NCBI GenBank assembly: GCA_017883025.1
Contig: JADGOH010000069.1
Coordinates: 1-36,121, forward strand
DNA from: Acidimicrobiales bacterium
Lineage (GTDB): Bacteria > Actinomycetota > Acidimicrobiia > Acidimicrobiales > RAAP-2
DNA: 36,121 nt
Reading direction: 5' to 3'
In this document: positions 34,167-36,121 of the stretch, one piece after another
Layout of the letters: each line of letters opens with the position of its first letter
How positions within the stretch are numbered: position 1 is the stretch's first letter
Position numbers and translations under genes: made by a program
The notes under the pieces: generated by a model
What the model saw: the letters and a program-made list of their open reading frames with translations, nothing else
Databases searched by the model: none
What the model was told of the DNA's origin: nothing

Positions 34167-35950
34167 GCGACCCCGGCGCCGAGCCCGTCGAGCGCCGGCC
34201 CCGCATGTCGTCGATCTGGCGGGAGCACCGCGCCCGGTGGACCCTGCCACTGGTCATCGTGGTGATCATCACCGCCGTGGCCATCGTCGACCACCTCGGC
34301 AGCCGACAGATCAGCCAGGTCGACCAACCCGTCTACCCCGCACTGGTCCAGGCCACCGGTGGAGCCTCGGTGGTCCACCTGGGCGGACCGTGGGACGGGT
34401 TCAACCCCAACAACCCGGCCGGAGCGGCGTCGTCCACGCCGGCGCTGCTCGTCAAGGTGCTGCCGAGCGCCTACGTCATCAGCCCCAAGCTGGTGCCCCA
34501 GGTCAACACCGACCTGCTGCTGGGCGTCGAGGCCACCGCCACGTCGCCACTCACCATCCAGTACGTGATCAACCCGAAAGCCGTCTGGTCCGACGGCGTG
34601 CCCGTCACCGCCGACGACTTCGTCTACGCGTGGCAGTCCCAACGCGGCGACGGCGTCGACGCAGACGGCCAGCCCGACCAGGTCGCCTCGACCCTCGGCT
34701 ACCGGGACGTGGCATCGGTCACCGGCAGCCACGGGGGGCGCACCGTGACGGTGGTCTTCGCCACACCGTTCGCGGACTGGCGGATCATGTTCAACCACAT
34801 GGTGCCCGCTCACATCGCCCGCAAGGTCGGATGGAACACGGGGTTCGCCACGTTCGACCCCGCGGTCGACCTGTCCGCCGGACCGTACCTGCTGACGTCG
34901 GTGTCGGCCGACGGGACGGCCACCCTGGTGCGGAACCCGTCCTGGTGGGGGGCACCCGCGGCGCTCGCCGATGTGACCGTGTCCGACCGGCAGGACCCCG
35001 CCTCGTGGATCGGCCCGCTGGCCTCGACGAACACCGGGGTGTCCCAACCGGGGTCATTCACCCTGGCGTCGCTCAACTCCACCTCGGCCCTGCCCAACAC
35101 GCAGAGTTCCATCCACCCGTCTCTCGACCTCCAGTCGCTCGAGTTCAACGTGCGGTCGACGGTCGGGAGTCGTGCCGCAGCCCGCCAGGCCATCGCCCAC
35201 GCCGTAGACCGGACGGCCCTCTTGTCCAAGCTGTTCGGCGCCCTGGACCCGGCCCTGGTCGTGAACGACAGCCACCTGACCCTGGCATGGCAGAACACCT
35301 ACACGCCGTCGACGGCGGCGGGGGAGTACGCGCAACCCGACCTGGCGTCGACGGACAAGCTGCTCGGCACCCTCGGCTATGCACGAGGGCCCGCCGGGCT
35401 CTACGTCGATGCCGCCGGCAAGGCACTGACGGTGCGCATGGCGGTCGAGCAGGGCGACGCGTGGATCAACGCATCGGCATCAGGTCTGGTGACACAGCTG
35501 AAGGCGGCCGGCATCACCGTCACCATCCTGCCCGTGGCCGGGGTGTCGGGGCTGGCCGAAGCTGCCGCCACCGACGCCTACGACATGGCGCTGGTCACCC
35601 GGAGGTCCGGGCCCTTCCCGTCGGTCACCCAGGGCTGGTACTCCGACGGCACGGCCCGGCACACAGCCGACAACCAGGACTGGAGCCGGTTCGACGACCC
35701 CCAGGTCGACCAGCTGTTCGTCCAGGCCGCCCAAGCACTCAACCCGGTCACCGGAGCGGCCGTGTACGGCCAGATCGATGACCAGCTGTGGGATCAGATG
35801 GTGGCCCTACCGCTGTTCGGTGAGCCCGGGTTGTTGGCCAACGGGGTCCAGGTGGCCAACGTCGGCTACAACCCGTCGGTCGACGGAGTGCTGTGGAATC
35901 TTGATCTGTGGACCAGGATGCAGCCGGCACCCGCGCCGGGGCAGTCGTGA
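34163..35950 (+). CDS. SBP_bac_5-family solute-binding protein, membrane-anchored (LpqW-like)
   Basis: A 595-residue protein. Residues 1-26 are charged, 27-44 form one membrane helix, and the rest is an extracytoplasmic family-5 solute-binding fold: DGFNPNNP near 76-83, then INPKAVWSDGVPVTADDFVYAW, the hallmark of peptide-binding SBPs and mycobacterial LpqW. There is no lipobox Cys; the helix looks like an uncleaved anchor. No ABC permease or ATPase gene follows within the window. LpqW in mycobacteria acts in lipoarabinomannan synthesis rather than import. With an AftD-like gene in the same window a similar non-transport role is possible, but this is inference. GTG 34163 overlaps secG (GTGA). 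Confidence 0.8.
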   Translation: MSDPGAEPVERRPRMSSIWREHRARWTLPLVIVVIITAVAIVDHLGSRQISQVDQPVYPALVQATGGASVVHLGGPWDGFNPNNPAGAASSTPALLVKVLPSAYVISPKLVPQVNTDLLLGVEATATSPLTIQYVINPKAVWSDGVPVTADDFVYAWQSQRGDGVDADGQPDQVASTLGYRDVASVTGSHGGRTVTVVFATPFADWRIMFNHMVPAHIARKVGWNTGFATFDPAVDLSAGPYLLTSVSADGTATLVRNPSWWGAPAALADVTVSDRQDPASWIGPLASTNTGVSQPGSFTLASLNSTSALPNTQSSIHPSLDLQSLEFNVRSTVGSRAAARQAIAHAVDRTALLSKLFGALDPALVVNDSHLTLAWQNTYTPSTAAGEYAQPDLASTDKLLGTLGYARGPAGLYVDAAGKALTVRMAVEQGDAWINASASGLVTQLKAAGITVTILPVAGVSGLAEAAATDAYDMALVTRRSGPFPSVTQGWYSDGTARHTADNQDWSRFDDPQVDQLFVQAAQALNPVTGAAVYGQIDDQLWDQMVALPLFGEPGLLANGVQVANVGYNPSVDGVLWNLDLWTRMQPAPAPGQS

Positions 35951-35995
35951 ACCCGGCGGGCGATTGGCACCGCACGGGGAACCTCGTGGGCGCGC

Positions 35996-36027
35996 TACCA
36001 TGCCCTTCGCCCCGATGGCACCATCGG
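35996..36027 (+). promoter_or_regulatory. Candidate tRNA promoter box and leader hairpin
   Basis: TACCAT (35996-36001) is a -10-like box 35 nt before the tRNA. CCGATGG (36012-36018) and CCATCGG (36021-36027) form an inverted repeat that would fold in the 5' leader of the precursor tRNA, or end the upstream operon. No -35 at normal spacing is seen. Confidence 0.3.
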
Positions 36028-36036
36028 AGCCACTAC

Positions 36037-36121
36037 GTCGGAGTGGCGGAATAGGCAGACGCGCTAGCTTGAGGGGCTAGTGTCCGAAAGGACGTGGGGG
36101 TTCAAGTCCCCCCTCCGACAC
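36037..36121 (+). tRNA. tRNA-Leu(GAG)
   Basis: This is a class II tRNA. The acceptor stem is GTCGGAG (36037-36043) with CTCCGAC near the 3' end. The D-arm contains TGGCGGAATAGGCAGAC. The anticodon stem CTAGC/GCTAG encloses loop TTGAGGG with anticodon GAG. The long variable arm contains GTCC-GAAA-GGAC. The T-arm is GGGGG-TTCAAGT-CCCCC. Discriminator A is at 36120; C at 36121 may be the first base of an encoded CCA, cut off by the window edge. Confidence 0.95.

Overview
The window is GC-rich throughout, with GTG starts, GTGA/ATGA gene overlaps and the order uvrB-uvrA / uvrC-rapZ-yvcK-gap-pgk-tpiA-secG. That order is typical of Actinomycetota. An AftD-like arabinofuranosyltransferase, extension-rich proteins and many apparently leaderless genes fit the same phylum. 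A deep branch such as Acidimicrobiia is my best guess, but the sequence alone does not prove it.

Region 1 (1-13425) is a cell-envelope glycan locus. On the + strand it holds a GT39/ArnT-like GT-C transferase, a PIG-V-like mannosyltransferase, a UGM/HemY-like flavoprotein, a Wzx-like flippase, a GT4 transferase and a SAM methyltransferase. On the - strand it holds a very large AftD-like transferase. Together they look able to build, export and decorate a surface polysaccharide. coaE (13439-14083) closes this block.

Region 2 (14084-20348) is a sparsely coding stretch of about 6.2 kb between coaE and uvrB, two genes that are often close neighbours in actinobacteria. I support only small genes here: an alpha/beta-barrel-like protein, two Sec-exported four-cysteine proteins, a divergent pair (membrane-anchored unknown and HTH regulator) with face-to-face leaderless promoters, a zinc ribbon, a small membrane protein and two tentative micro-ORFs. 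There are several hairpins, among them a set of mutually exclusive ones at 19088-19149. I see no transposase, integrase or CRISPR array.

Region 3 (20349-36121) is core genome: uvrB, uvrA with a Lys/Ala-rich tail, nadA on the - strand, then an overlapping + strand run uvrC-rapZ-yvcK-gap-pgk-tpiA-secG-SBP, ending in tRNA-Leu(GAG). whiA, usually found between yvcK and gap in actinobacteria, is absent: yvcK and gap overlap by ATGA.

Two regulatory patterns recur. (a) A TANNNT -10 box lies 5-7 nt before a start codon, implying leaderless mRNAs (uvrB, uvrA, both genes of the divergent pair, and several micro-ORFs). (b) Micro-ORFs of 10-15 codons end on or across the start codon of the next gene (GT4, methyltransferase, secreted protein, pgk, secG), suggesting translational coupling.
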